Positions 1 through 10,216 of a stretch of DNA of 64,000 nt are shown here, piece after piece. This stretch comes from Homalodisca vitripennis (Eukaryota > Arthropoda > Insecta > Hemiptera > Cicadellidae), in contig NC_060207.1 in assembly GCF_021130785.1 (NCBI RefSeq), positions 4,911,001-4,975,000 on the forward strand, read 5' to 3'. The translations under genes and the position numbers were made by a program. The number at the start of each line of letters is the position of its first letter. Position 1 is the first letter of the stretch. The notes beneath the pieces are model-generated. The model made no database searches. It saw only the letters and a program-made list of their open reading frames with translations, and had not been told where the DNA came from.

Positions 1-3000
1 ATGAGTTATCTCCTTATACTTTCCGTTATCTGCATAGTTTTCATTGATGACAGAAACCAGCGCACTGATGTAATGATGAGTTATCTCTTTATACTTCCGT
101 TATCTGCATAGTTTAATTGATAACAGAAACCAGCGCACTGATGTAATGATGAGTTTATCTCCTTATACGTCCGTTATCTGCATAGTTTCATTGATGACAG
201 AAACCAGTGCACTGATGTAATGATGAGTTATCTCCTTATACTTCCGTTATCTGCATAATTTAATTGATGACAGAAACCAGTGCACTGATGTAATGATGAG
301 TTATCTCCTTATACTTCCGTTATCTGCATAATTTTAATTGATAACAGAAACCAGCGCACTGATGTATTGATGAGTTATCTCCTTATACGTCCGTTATCTG
401 CATAGTTTAATCGATGAAATAAAACCAGCGCCCTGATGTAATTATGAGTTTATCTCCTATATACTTCCGTTATCTGCATAGTTTAATTTGATAACAGAAA
501 CCAGCGCACTGATGTAATGATGAGTTATCTCCTTATACGTCCGTTATCTACATAGTTTCATTGATGACAGAAACCAGCGCACTGATGTAATGATGAGTTA
601 TCTCCTTATACTTCCGTTATCTGCATAGTTTCATTGATGACAGAAACCAGCGCACTGATGTAATGATGAGTTATCCCCTTATACTTCCGTTATCTGCATA
701 GTTTCATTGATGACAGAAACCAGCGCACTGATGTAATGATGAGTTATCTCCTTATACTTCCGTTATCTGCATAGTTTCATTGATGACAGAAACCAGCGCA
801 CTGATGTAATGATGAGTTATCTCCTTATACTTCCGTTATCTGCATAGTTTCATTGATGACAGAAACCAGCGCACTGATGTAATGATGAGTTATCTCCTTA
901 TACTTCCGTTATGTGCATAGTTTTAATTGATAACTGAAACCAGCGCACTGATGTAATGATGAGTTATCTCCTTATACTTCCGTTATCTGCATAGTTTCAT
1001 TGATGACAGAAACCCGCACTGATGTAATGATGAGTTATCTCCTTATACTTCCGTCATCTGCAATAGTTTCATTAATGACAGAAACCAGCGCAACTGATGT
1101 AATGATGAGTTATCTCCTTATACTTCCGTTATCTGCATAGTTTCATTGATGACAGAAACCACGCACTGATGTAATGATGAGTTATCTCTTATACTTCCGT
1201 TATCTGCATAGTTTTAATTGATAACAGAAAGCAGCGCACTGATGTAATGATGAGTTATCTCCTTATACGTCCGTTATCTGCATAGTTTCATTGATGACAG
1301 AAACCAGTGCACTGATGTAATGATGAGTTATCTCCTTATACTTCCGTTATCTGCATAGTTTAAATTGATAACAGAAACCAGCGCACTGATGTATTGATGA
1401 GTTATCTCCTATACGTCCGTTATCTGCATAGTTTAATTGATGAAATAAAACCAGCGCCCTGATGTAATTATGAGTTATCTCCTTATACTTCCGTTATCTG
1501 CATAGTTTAATTGATAACAGAAACCAGCCGCACTGATGTAATGATGAGTTATCTCCTTATACGTCCGTTATCTGCATAGTTTCATTGATGACAGAAACCA
1601 GCGCACTGATGTAATGATGAGTTATCTCCTTATACTTCCGTTATTTGCATAGTTTCATTAATGACAGAAACCAGCGCACTGATGTAATGATAGATTATCT
1701 CCTTATACTTCCGTTATCTGCATAGTTTCATTGATGAACAGAAACCAGCGCACTGATGTAATGATGAGTTATCTCCTTATACTTCCGTTATCTGCATAGT
1801 TTCATTGATGACAGAAACCAGCGCACTGATGTAATGATGAGTTATCTCCTTATATACGTCCGTTATCTGCATAGTTTCATTGATGACAGAAACCAGCGCA
1901 CTGATGTAATGATGAGTTATCTCCTTATACTTCCGTTATCTGCATAGTTTCATTGATGACAGAAACCAGCGCACTGATGTAATGATGAGTTATCTCCTTA
2001 TACTTCCGTTATCTGCATAGTTTCATTGATGACAGAAACCAGCGCACTGATGTAATGATGAGTTATCTCCTTATACTTCCGTTATCTGCATAGTTTCATT
2101 GATGACAGAAACCAGCGCACTGATGTAATGATGAGTTATCTCCTTATACTTCCGTTATCTGCATAGTTTCATTGATGACAGAAACCAGCGCACTGATGTA
2201 ATGATGAGTTATCTCCATATACTTCCGTTATCTGCATAGTTTCATTGATGACAGAAACCAGCGCACTGATGTAATGATGAGTTATCTCCTTATACTTCCG
2301 TTATCTGCATAGTTTCATTGATGACAGAAACCAGCGCACTGATGTAATGATGAGTTATCTCCTTATACTTCCGTTATCTGCATAGTTTCATTGATGACAG
2401 AAACCAGCGCACTGATGTAATGATGAGTTATCTCCTTATACTTCCGTTATCTGCATAGTTTCATTGATGACAGAAACCAGCGCACTGATGTAATGATGAG
2501 TTATCTCCTTATACTTCCGTTATCTGCATAGTTTCATTAATGACAGAAACCAGCGCACTGATGTAATGATGAGTTATCTCCTTATACTTCCGTTATCTGC
2601 ATAGTTTCATTGATGACAGAAACCAGCGCACTGATGTAATGATGAGTTATCTCTTTATACTTCCGTTATCTGCATAGTTTAATTGATAACAGAAACCAGC
2701 GCACTGATGTAATGATGAGTTATCTCCTTATACGTCCGTTATCTGCATAGTTTCATTGATGACAGAAACCAGTGCACTGATGTAATGATGAGTTATCTCC
2801 TTATACTTCCGTTATCTGCATAGTTTAATTGATAACAGAAACCAGCGCACTGATGTATTGATGAGTTATCTCCTTATACGTCCGTTATCTGCATAGTTTA
2901 ATTGATGAAATAAACCAGCGCCCTGATGTAATTATGAGTTATCTCCTTATACTTCCGTTATCTGCATAGTTTAATTGATAACAGAAACCAGCGCACTGAT

Positions 3001-3803
3001 GTAATGATGAGTTATCTCCTTATACGTCCGTTATCTGCATAGTTTCATTGATGACAGAAACCAGCGCACTGATGTAATGATGAGTTATCTCCTTATACTT
3101 CCGTTATCTGCATAGTTTCATTGATGACAGAAACCAGCGCACTGATGTAATGATGAGTTATCTCCTTATACTTCCGTTATCTGCATAGTTTCATTGATGA
3201 CAGAAACCAGCGCACTGATGTAATGATGAGTTATCTCCTTATACTTCCGTTATCTGCATAGTTTCATTGATGACAGAAACCAGCGCACTGATGTAATGAT
3301 GAGTTATCTCCTTATACTTCCGTTATCTGCATAGTTTCATTGATGACAGAAACCAGCGCACTGATGTAATGATGAGTTATCTCCTTATACTTCCGTTATC
3401 TGCATAGTTTCATTGATGACAGAAACCAGCGCACTGATGTAATGATGAGTTATCTCCTTATACTTCCGTTATCTGCATAGTTTCATTGATGACAGAAACC
3501 AGCGCACTGATGTAATGATGAGTTATCTCCTTATACTTCCGTTATCTGCATAGTTTCATTGATGACAGAAACCAGCGCACTGATGTAATGATGAGTTATC
3601 TTCTTATACTTCCGTTATCTGCATAGTTTCATTGATGACAGAAACCAGCGCACTGATGTAATGATGAGTTATCTCCTTATACTTCCGTTATTTGCATAGT
3701 TTCATTGATGACAGAAACCAGCGCACTGATGTAATGATGAGTTATCTCCTTATACTTCCGTTTTCTGCATAGTTTCATTGATGACAGAAACCACCGCACT
3801 GAT
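1..3803. repeat. 73-bp satellite array, about 52 copies
   Basis: Head-to-tail repeats of a 73-bp unit that begins ATGAGTTATCTCCTTATAC and contains CAGCGCACTGATGTAATG. Most monomers are near-identical; a minority carry variants: TTAATTGATAAC instead of TTCATTGATGAC, CGTCCG instead of CTTCCG, and a distinctive GATGAAATAAA/CGCCCTGATGTAATTATG form at about 413, 1439 and 2904. The variants come in the same order as blocks, which shows higher-order amplification. The unit has stop codons in its frames and no coding potential. The array starts before the window and stops mid-monomer where a LINE begins. Confidence 0.97.
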
Positions 3804-4163
3804 TTGTTTGGGAAATCATCAAACGTGAAACTAGAGACACGAGACCGCATGAAAATATTGCTTTGTTGAATGGAAGAGTTGTGGTTTGATTCACCTGGGG
3901 AAGTTGCTAGCATATTTAATTCAGTCTTCTGTGATGTGAAACCTATTGATGGCTTGCGTTTGGATAGTGGAAGCTGTTCACGTGGAAGAGTTGTCCCTCA
4001 ATCTTTTTTTTTTACGCCAACCACACCGGATGAGGTAGAAAAAAGTATCATATCAATGAAAACCAAAATTATTCGGGTGTTGATGAAATGTCCGTTTTGT
4101 TGTTGAAGCAATGTTACGGTTGTTTTCTAAATCCATTGTGTATTCTGTTCAATGAATCAATAC

Positions 4164-4199
<36 letters not shown>

Positions 4200-4376
4200 T
4201 TTTTGCGATTCAATGTTTATTGAAATTAAATAAGGCAATTGCCATTTATACAATTTAATGTAAATAAAAGTCGTTTGACAGGTATTTGGTCTTCCGATCA
4301 TATGTTAGTTTGCTTATTTAAACGCATATGTGACAGATTCGGCCAAATACAAATTAATTGAATCGGAAAAAGTAAG

Positions 4377-4446
4377 CGCTCTGTGGTGTATTGGTAGCAC
4401 ATTCACCCGGCAAGTGAGAGATCCGGGTTCGACTCCCGGCGGAGCA
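4377..4446 (+). repeat. tRNA-like sequence, copy 1 (SINE head or pseudo-tRNA)
   Basis: The 70 nt fold on paper as a cloverleaf: acceptor CGCTCTG against CGGAGCA (6 of 7 pairs), A box within TGGTGTATTGGTAGCAC, anticodon stem TTCAC/GTGAG, T arm CCGGG-TTCGACT-CCCGG with a perfect B box. The anticodon loop CCGGCAA has C instead of the near-universal U33, so a functional tRNA is unlikely. The A-box region resembles that of eukaryotic tRNA-Gln. Confidence 0.7.
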
Positions 4447-4630
4447 AGTACTTTTTTGCGATTCAATGTTTATTGAAATTAAATAAGGCAATTGCCATTT
4501 ATACAATTTAATGTAAATAAAAGTCGTTTGACAGGTATTTAGTCTTCCGATCATATGTTAGTTTGCTTATTTAAACGCATATGTGACAGATACGGCCAAA
4601 TACAAATTAATTGAATCGGAAAAAGTAAGC

Positions 4631-4699
4631 GCTCTGTGGTGTAATGGTAGCACATTCACCCGGCAGATGAGAGATCCGGGTTCGACTCCCGGCGGAGCA
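4631..4699 (+). repeat. tRNA-like sequence, copy 2 (one base deleted)
   Basis: Second unit of the tandem pair, 254 bp after the first. A box TGGTGTAATGGTAGCAC is intact; the T stem has lost one G (CCGG in place of CCGGG) and the anticodon stem has a change (ATGAG), so it is slightly more decayed than copy 1. Confidence 0.65.
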
Positions 4700-4758
4700 A
4701 TTACTTTTTGCGATTCAATGTTTATTGAAATTAAATAATGCAATTGCCATTTATACAA

Positions 4759-4809
<51 letters not shown>

Positions 4810-6175
4810 CATTTGGTATATATATACATATATATTTGGGTGGTGTTTTCCCAAATTGTTTCAAAATTGCAAAAGTTGTACCAATTTTTAAGAAAGGTGA
4901 CAGGGAATCTGCGGACAGCTACAGACCGGTGTCTCTCTTGTCTACTTTATCTAAGGTGCTGGAAAGGCTGGTTTGTTCGCGTTTGTCTAACGTGTTACAG
5001 CGCCACAATGTACTGGTCCCAAAATCAGTGTTGGATTTAGACAGAATCATTCAACAGCTGACGCAGTGATTTCTATTGTTGACCAAATTATTGACCACCT
5101 AGAAAAATGACAGGCAGCCTTAGGAATCTTTTGCGACCTTTCAAAGGCATTCGATCGCGTAGACCATGGCATATTGTATTCTAAGCTGGAAGGGTATGGA
5201 GTTAGAGGCTTAGCTCTTTCATGACTAAAATTGTATTTGTCTCACAGGACACAGTTCGTTCAATTTAGGTTTTCGAAATCAGGTTTAATTGAGAACCTAA
5301 TGTTGAATGGTAAGAAAAACACATTTATTCAGTTTCTAACATAAAATAAACAACACTCTGATTTGTTGGTTAACATAAATGAAACTTCATTAGAACTGTC
5401 TCAAACTACGTGTTTCCTGGGTGTAACCATCGATGGTAGATTGCAGTGGTCTACACATTTATCTAGGTTGTGTGGTAAACTGAGGCAAGTGTGTTTTGCA
5501 TTGCGAACTCTGAGTACATTTATGGGCAGAGATGGGTTGGAGACTGCTTACCACGGATGTTTCGTTTCGTTGTTGGCGTATGGGATTAAGGCCTGGGGTG
5601 GGGCCTCTCCTGCAGAACGTGCATTTTTGGTCCAAAAGAGAGCTGTACGGATGATATGCAGGGTCCCAAATCTTCATTCATGCTGTGGTTTATCTAGAAA
5701 TCTCAACATTCTAACAATGACATCTCTTTAAATTTTTAGAGTTGTCATGTATGTGAGGAATCACTCATACCTACCCTACAAGGCACGGCACTTTGGTTCG
5801 TATTTCCATCACACCGTTTGTCCCTGCAAGAGACTAGGGTGATACACGCGGGTGTAATTTTTTATAATGCTCTCTCTAAAAATTTGAAAGATGGTGGTGA
5901 GGTGACAATTTTTTAAAAGGAACCTAAGGAGGTAGTTAATAGTAAAGGAGTTTTACAATGTAAATAAATTCCTCTCTAACAGTGGCTTTTAAATATTAAT
6001 GTAACTGATTGTTTTTTTGTACTTATTTCTTTCATTTCAGTGCTATGAAATTTGATTTTGTTGGTGGCACTTTAGATTTAGATTTTTGATTGTTGTTTAG
6101 ATTTATTCTATATTGACGATTGTGATGTACTTCTGTGTACCTTATGCAATAAAAAAATTGGATTGCATTGAATTA

Positions 6176-6323
6176 ATTTAATGAGTTATCTCCTTGCATG
6201 CTGTATTTATAGTTTAATTGGTAAAAGAAAAGAAAACCAGCGCACTGATGTAATAATGAGTTATCTCCTTATACAGCTGTTATCTGTATACGTACTTTGA
6301 TTGAAGACAACAACACAGAAACC
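6176..6323. repeat. Two decayed 73-bp satellite monomers beyond the LINE
   Basis: ATGAGTTATCTCCTT, TAGTTTAATTGGTAA and CCAGCGCACTGATGTAAT reappear right after the LINE 3' end, then ATGAGTTATCTCCTTATAC again at about 6255 and a last diverged stretch to GAAACC at 6323. They are far more mutated than monomers left of the LINE, as expected at an array edge. Confidence 0.85.
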
Positions 6324-6551
6324 GATGGTGTGGGATTTAGTAGCATGGTGCATATATAAGCGATTCTAGTTCATTTCACTGCCTGACACTCTGTATACTT
6401 TATTGGGTTTAAACTATGCCATATGTAAAATAGAAATCAACACGACGTCGGTACGATTACTACGGTTTTTAAAATAGAAAAAATGTATTTGGTATAAGAA
6501 GGCTCGGTGGAAAATTAATACAAACAATAAAAATTCTAAAACTATCGAAAT

Positions 6552-6807
6552 AGTTACAATACAAGAATAATACAACCATTTCGCTACGTTGTACTAAGGT
6601 ACATTATTTACCTACTTCTAATACAAACTACTATCGTACGAGTTGTGTTACAAGTTGAGAATAACAAGCACTTGCACAGTAGTTATAATACAAGAACCAT
6701 TTCGCTACGTTGTACTAAGGTACATTATTTACTCTACTTCTAATACAAACTACTATCGTACGAGTTGTGTTACAAGTTGAGAATAACAAGCACTTGCACA
6801 GTAGTTA
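6552..6807. repeat. Tandem duplication of about 121-128 bp
   Basis: Two adjacent near-identical copies (6552-6679 and 6680-6807), sharing CCATTTCGCTACGTTGTACT and CAAGCACTTGCACAGTAGTT; copy 1 has a few extra bases (AATAATAC) near its start. Confidence 0.9.
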
Positions 6808-7099
6808 AAAGTTTGGAAAAGTGGCGACGGCAACGTCGTTTTCAATTTTGTTATGATAACTGAGAGTCACTTCTATATATCATATCCTCACTGTATGTTA
6901 TGTATTTGATTTGAAATTAAACAATATATAAGTGTTGAGAAGTCCCTAATGTCTAAGTTGCTGATACCTGCGGCTCGACATATTGTTCTTGCAGTTCATC
7001 AGGACCACCGAGTTACAATGTATTCCTTGAAGGTTTGTTACATATTTCGTATCTAATGATTTTAGAACTCTAATAAATTAGGTTGAATTAAAATGATGT

Positions 7100-7445
7100 T
7101 TTGAAATTTCAGTTATGTCTCCTCAGAAGAAGGGGAAGCCAGCCCTGTGCCAGCCTCTCCGGTTAACGCAGGCTGGGGTGTCATGTCCTTAAGTCTAGGC
7201 CAGCAACAGCCCTTAAAACGTAGGGAGCCCCAATAACTCCAAAAGTCATCTCCCACAGTAGTCTAGACCTATCGGTTTGGTCTTGTGGTCATCTCGAAAT
7301 TTGCGGTTAGTGATGTGCCTCTACTGGACATCCATAAGGTTGGTCAGGTTTTAGTGACACATCACATTGTGTTGTACACAGTGTACGTTCAACTGGAAGT
7401 TATCAACCAACCAGACTTAAACCCTCCGGGAGGTTAGGACATCCT
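7100..7445. other. GC-richer unassigned sequence left of the mariner
   Basis: A patch with runs such as AGAAGGGGAAGCCAGCCC and AACGCAGGCTGGGG, clearly less AT-rich than its surroundings. It has no open frame of note. It may be the remains of another mobile element into which the mariner inserted; I cannot name it. Confidence 0.4.
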
Positions 7446-7449
7446 TATA

Positions 7450-7480
7450 CAGGTTGGTGCAGAGGAAACGTATGTTTTTC
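7450..7480 (+). repeat. Left terminal inverted repeat of the mariner
   Basis: 31 bp beginning CAGGTTGGTGCAGAGG and ending ATGTTTTTC; pairs with 8755-8785 except for T/G at position 5 and T/C at position 21 or so. Confidence 0.95.
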
Positions 7481-7565
7481 GAACCGTTAGTACGCGGCGA
7501 CGGGAGTGGGTATTGACCTTGAACGAATGTTGGCAGACGGCCCATACAATGCCGTTTCAGTCGCT

Positions 7566-8657
7566 ATGGAGCATTGGAGCGTGCAACATCGTGTGATCGT
7601 TGTCGAGCAGTTGTTTAGAAACAATGATTCTGTAGTCACAGTGCAACGTCTTTTCCGTCAATATTTTAGAGTTGGACGTCGAGGTCCAGTGGCTGATCGA
7701 AATACCGTACTCCGATGGGTTGCAGCGTTTAGAAGTACTGTTTCTCTGATGAAAAAGAAACCACCTGGTCTTCCCCGTTCAGTTCGTACTCCGGAAAACG
7801 TTGAACGAGTCAGAACGGCAGTTGTTACTAGTCCTAGACGATCGACTAGACGACATGCTGTAGCGCTGGGTATGTCACGTCGTTCGCTTCACCGCATTTT
7901 ACATGATGACCTCAAGTTCCATCCGTACAAATTAATGATCGTCCAGCAGCTTAATAAAGGGGATTTTATACAGCGCAGAGAGTTTTGTCGCATAATGGAT
8001 GAAATGTTTACGGAAGATCCCGATGCTACAGTCTTCACGAGTGATGAAGCACATTTTCATCTTGACGGTTACGTCAGTGTTCAAACCTGTCGGTATTGGG
8101 CATCGGAGAACCCACAAGAATTACACCAAAGACCTCTGCACAGTTTAAAGGTAACAGTGTGGTGCTGCATTTCAAAGTTGGGTATTGTTGGACCCTATTT
8201 TTTTGAAGAGGAAGGAATTGCAGTTACTGTGACATCAGCTCGCTACGTTGAAATGTTAAACAACTTCCTTCATCCAGAACTTGCTAGGCGTCAAGTGAAC
8301 ATGAGAGACATTTGGTTTCAGCAGGATGGTGCCACAGCTCACACGGCGAGAGCATCCATGGAAGTGGTTCGACAAATGTTCCCAGGACATGTGATTTCGA
8401 GATTTGGTGATGTTCACTGCCCCCCTCGCTCACCCGACCTGTCGATATGTGACTTCTTTTTGTGGGGATATTTGAAATCAAAAGTGTACATGAACAAGCC
8501 TCGCACACTCGATGACCTTAAGAATTCCATTCGTCAGGAAATTGAAGCCGTGCCGAATGAAATGTTGGAGAGAGCCGTCCGTAATTTTCAGAAGAGGATC
8601 AATATTTGTATCCAGCAAGAAGGACGTCATCTCAAAGACATTATTTTCCGAACCTAA
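7566..8657 (+). CDS. Tc1/mariner-superfamily transposase, probable DD41D type
   Basis: 363 residues from the ATG at 7566, the start that gives MEHWSVQHRV, the expected beginning of the DUF4817-like helix-turn-helix domain; the frame is open further upstream but only from a GTG, and another ATG at 7527 is possible. Residues 1 to about 60 form the first DNA-binding helix-turn-helix, residues about 75-125 the second (RRSTRRHAVALGMSRRSLHR). The RNase H-like catalytic core follows: D160 in FTSDEAHFH, D254 in FQQDGATAHT, and a final D in SPDLSICDFFLWG. With the second D of that motif (D296) as in mariner, the spacing is DD41D; with the first (D291) it would be DD36D. The protein would cut and rejoin the element's TIRs at TA sites in the nucleus. 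Length fits the family (about 340-370). No internal stop or frameshift, no intron needed. Confidence 0.93.
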   Translation: MEHWSVQHRVIVVEQLFRNNDSVVTVQRLFRQYFRVGRRGPVADRNTVLRWVAAFRSTVSLMKKKPPGLPRSVRTPENVERVRTAVVTSPRRSTRRHAVALGMSRRSLHRILHDDLKFHPYKLMIVQQLNKGDFIQRREFCRIMDEMFTEDPDATVFTSDEAHFHLDGYVSVQTCRYWASENPQELHQRPLHSLKVTVWCCISKLGIVGPYFFEEEGIAVTVTSARYVEMLNNFLHPELARRQVNMRDIWFQQDGATAHTARASMEVVRQMFPGHVISRFGDVHCPPRSPDLSICDFFLWGYLKSKVYMNKPRTLDDLKNSIRQEIEAVPNEMLERAVRNFQKRINICIQQEGRHLKDIIFRT

Positions 8658-8754
8658 ATATGGTATGTAATTTCAAAAACTGCATTAAAAAAACCTATCA
8701 TTTAATACTTATTTTTATTATTTTCAACCCATTGTGTCCCAGTAATTCAATGTT

Positions 8755-8785
8755 GAAAAACATGCGTTTCCTCTGCACCACCCTG
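8755..8785 (-). repeat. Right terminal inverted repeat of the mariner
   Basis: Reverse complement begins CAGGGTGGTGCAGAGG; followed directly by the TA of the target duplication. Confidence 0.95.
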
Positions 8786-9021
8786 TATATATACGGTGAA
8801 ATGTCCTTAAGGTTTCCTAAGTCAGTAATAATGAGAATAACTTATCTGTGTACTCTATCCTGTCTCACTATGAGATACCCGGGGACTTGTGGGTTTAGAA
8901 AGAGTCGACGTCAATAACATCACTAGGCAAATTCCTTAATAAACGTTTAAGAGCAGGAGGAGTGAAGTAAAAAACTGTATCTCTAGCATTAGTATTGATT
9001 GTCATTGCAACAAATTTAAAA
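8786..9021. other. Spacer between mariner and 99-bp array
   Basis: Short unique-looking stretch; includes GAGATACCCGGGGACTTG and no convincing gene or repeat. Confidence 0.4.
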
Positions 9022-10216
9022 TTTAACTACAGAGAGGTTAATATTGTATCCAGAATACCGTACAAGCGTGATGAAAGTGAGAGCAATGTTTGTACTACAT
9101 TAAGGAGATTATTTTAGAAATTTAACTACAGAGAGGTTAATATTGTATCCAGAATACCGTACAAGCGTGATGAAAGTGAGAGCAATGTTTGTAGTACATT
9201 AAGGAGATTATTTTAGAAATTTAACTACAGAGAGGTTAATATTGTATCCAGAATACCGTACAAGCGTGATGAAAGTGAGAGCAATGTTTGTACTACATTA
9301 AGGAGATTATTTTAGAAATTTAACTACAGAGAGGTTAATATTGTATCCAGAATACCGTACAAGCGTGATGAAAGTGAGAGCAATGTTTGTACTACATTAA
9401 GGAGATTATTTTAGAAATTTAACTACAGAGAGGTTAATCTTGTATCCAGAATACCGTACAAGCGTGATGAAAGTGAGAGCAATGTTTGTACTACATTAAG
9501 GAGATTATTTTAGAAATTTAACTACAGAGAGGTTAATATTGTATCCAGAATACCGTACAAGCGTGATGAAAGTGAGAGCAATGTTTGTACTACATTAAGG
9601 AGATTATTTTAGAAATTTAACTACAGAGAGGTTAATATTGTATCCAGAATACCGTACAAGCGTGATGAAAGTGAGAGCAATGTTTGTAGTACATTAAGGA
9701 GATTATTTTAGAAATTTAACTACAGAGAGGTTAATATTGTATCCAGAATACCGTACAAGCGTGATGAAAGTGAGAGCAATGTTTGTACTACATTAAGGAG
9801 ATTATTTTAGAAATTTAACTACAGAGAGGTTAATCTTGTATCCAGAATACCGTACAAGCGTGATGAAAGTGAGAGCAATGTTTGTACTACATTAAGGAGA
9901 TTATTTTAGAAATTTAACTACAGAGAGGTTAATATTGTATCCAGAATACCGTACAAGCGTGATGAAAGTGAGAGCAATGTTTGTACTACATTAAGGAGAT
10001 TATTTTAGAAATTTAACTACAGAGAGGTTAATATTGTATCCAGAATACCGTACAAGCGTGATGAAAGTGAGAGCAATGTTTGTACTACATTAAGGAGATT
10101 ATTTTAGAAATTTAACTACAGAGAGGTTAATATTGTATCCAGAATACCATACAAGCGTGATGCAAGTTGAAGCAGAGTAGGTTGTTGTACTACATTAAGG
10201 AGATTATTTTAGAAAT
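9022..10216. repeat. 99-bp tandem array, 12 copies
   Basis: Unit contains TTTAACTACAGAGAGGTTAA, GTATCCAGAATACCGTACAA and TACATTAAGGAGATTATTTT. Copies start at 9022, 9121, 9220 and so on every 99 bp. Eleven are nearly identical; the last diverges after about 10148. Marker variants: CTTGTATCC in copies 5 and 9, GTAGTACATT in copies 2 and 7. Stops are present in every unit, so it is non-coding. Confidence 0.97.

Larger units (their letters stand above)
4166..4840 (+). mobile_element. (TA)n-flanked insertion with two tRNA-like repeat units
   Basis: This block splits the LINE reading frame between FNESIQ and GVFPN. It starts with a (TA)n run (4166-4198) and ends with a (TA)n-rich run (about 4763-4835). 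Between lie two tandem units of about 254 bp, each containing an upstream conserved spacer (AAAAGTCGTTTGACAGG onward), a tRNA-like sequence, and a tail beginning ACTTTTTGCGATTCAATG. Related copies occur at 10986, 28829, 58905 and 59636, so this is a dispersed tRNA-derived (SINE-like) family. Confidence 0.75.
3870..5990 (+). pseudogene. Broken LINE reverse-transcriptase ORF
   Basis: Readable fragments, in order: 3870-4160 has SFFFTPTTPDEVEKSIISMK, the usual spacer before the RT, continuing in another frame with a GVDE-like stretch and FNESIQ; 4842-5040 resumes with PIFKKGD, YRPVSLLSTLSKVLERLV (RT fingers); 5108-5220 reads [12 protein letters not shown] (RT motif A) and YGVRG; 5363-5731 reads CFLGVTIDGRLQW, LAYGIKAWG and QKRAVRMI, the post-RT region. 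The stretch that should carry the GVPQGS and YADD motifs between about 5270 and 5330 is missing. Several stops and frameshifts separate the pieces, so the gene is dead. The frame break at 4165/4842 is due to the inserted tRNA-like repeat. Confidence 0.85.
3804..6175 (+). mobile_element. Degraded non-LTR retrotransposon (LINE) inside the satellite
   Basis: The segment between two pieces of 73-bp satellite holds, in order, pre-RT, RT and post-RT portions of a jockey/CR1-like LINE polyprotein, then an AT-rich 3' end with AATAAAAAAATTGG and TTGCATTGAATT. It is 5'-truncated (no endonuclease part seen), contains an insertion at about 4166-4840, and lacks the central RT palm. The flanking satellite phase is nearly continuous across it, so it inserted into an existing array. 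I see no clear target duplication. Clade assignment is only approximate. Confidence 0.85.
7450..8785 (+). mobile_element. Complete Tc1/mariner-superfamily transposon
   Basis: 1336 bp bounded by 31-bp terminal inverted repeats, 7450-7480 (starting CAGGTTGGTGCAGAGGAAAC) and 8755-8785, matching at 29 of 31 positions. TA dinucleotides flank it at 7448-7449 and 8786-8787, the target duplication typical of this superfamily. One transposase gene with no stop or frameshift lies inside. Long TIR identity plus an intact gene suggests a recent insertion that could still be autonomous. Confidence 0.95.

Noticed and set aside
1..3803. CRISPR array
   Set aside because: The 73-bp units are contiguous without unique spacers, and the genome is eukaryotic.
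1..3803. Hammerhead ribozyme in the 73-bp satellite (TTGATGA and GAAA words)
   Set aside because: Only two bases separate TGATGA from GAAA, leaving no room for stem II, and position 3 is T instead of C.
4377..4699. Two functional tRNA genes
   Set aside because: C at position 33, a mismatch in the acceptor stem, a deleted T-stem base in copy 2 and repeated dispersed copies point to a tRNA-derived repeat.
5459..5677. Minus-strand 72-codon frame within the LINE
   Set aside because: Shadow of the LINE post-RT coding sequence on the other strand.
7506..7565. Upstream start (GTG at 7506) for the transposase
   Set aside because: GTG is not a normal eukaryotic start; the ATG at 7566 begins the conserved domain.
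8284..8508. Minus-strand 74-codon frame within the transposase
   Set aside because: Antisense shadow of the transposase gene.
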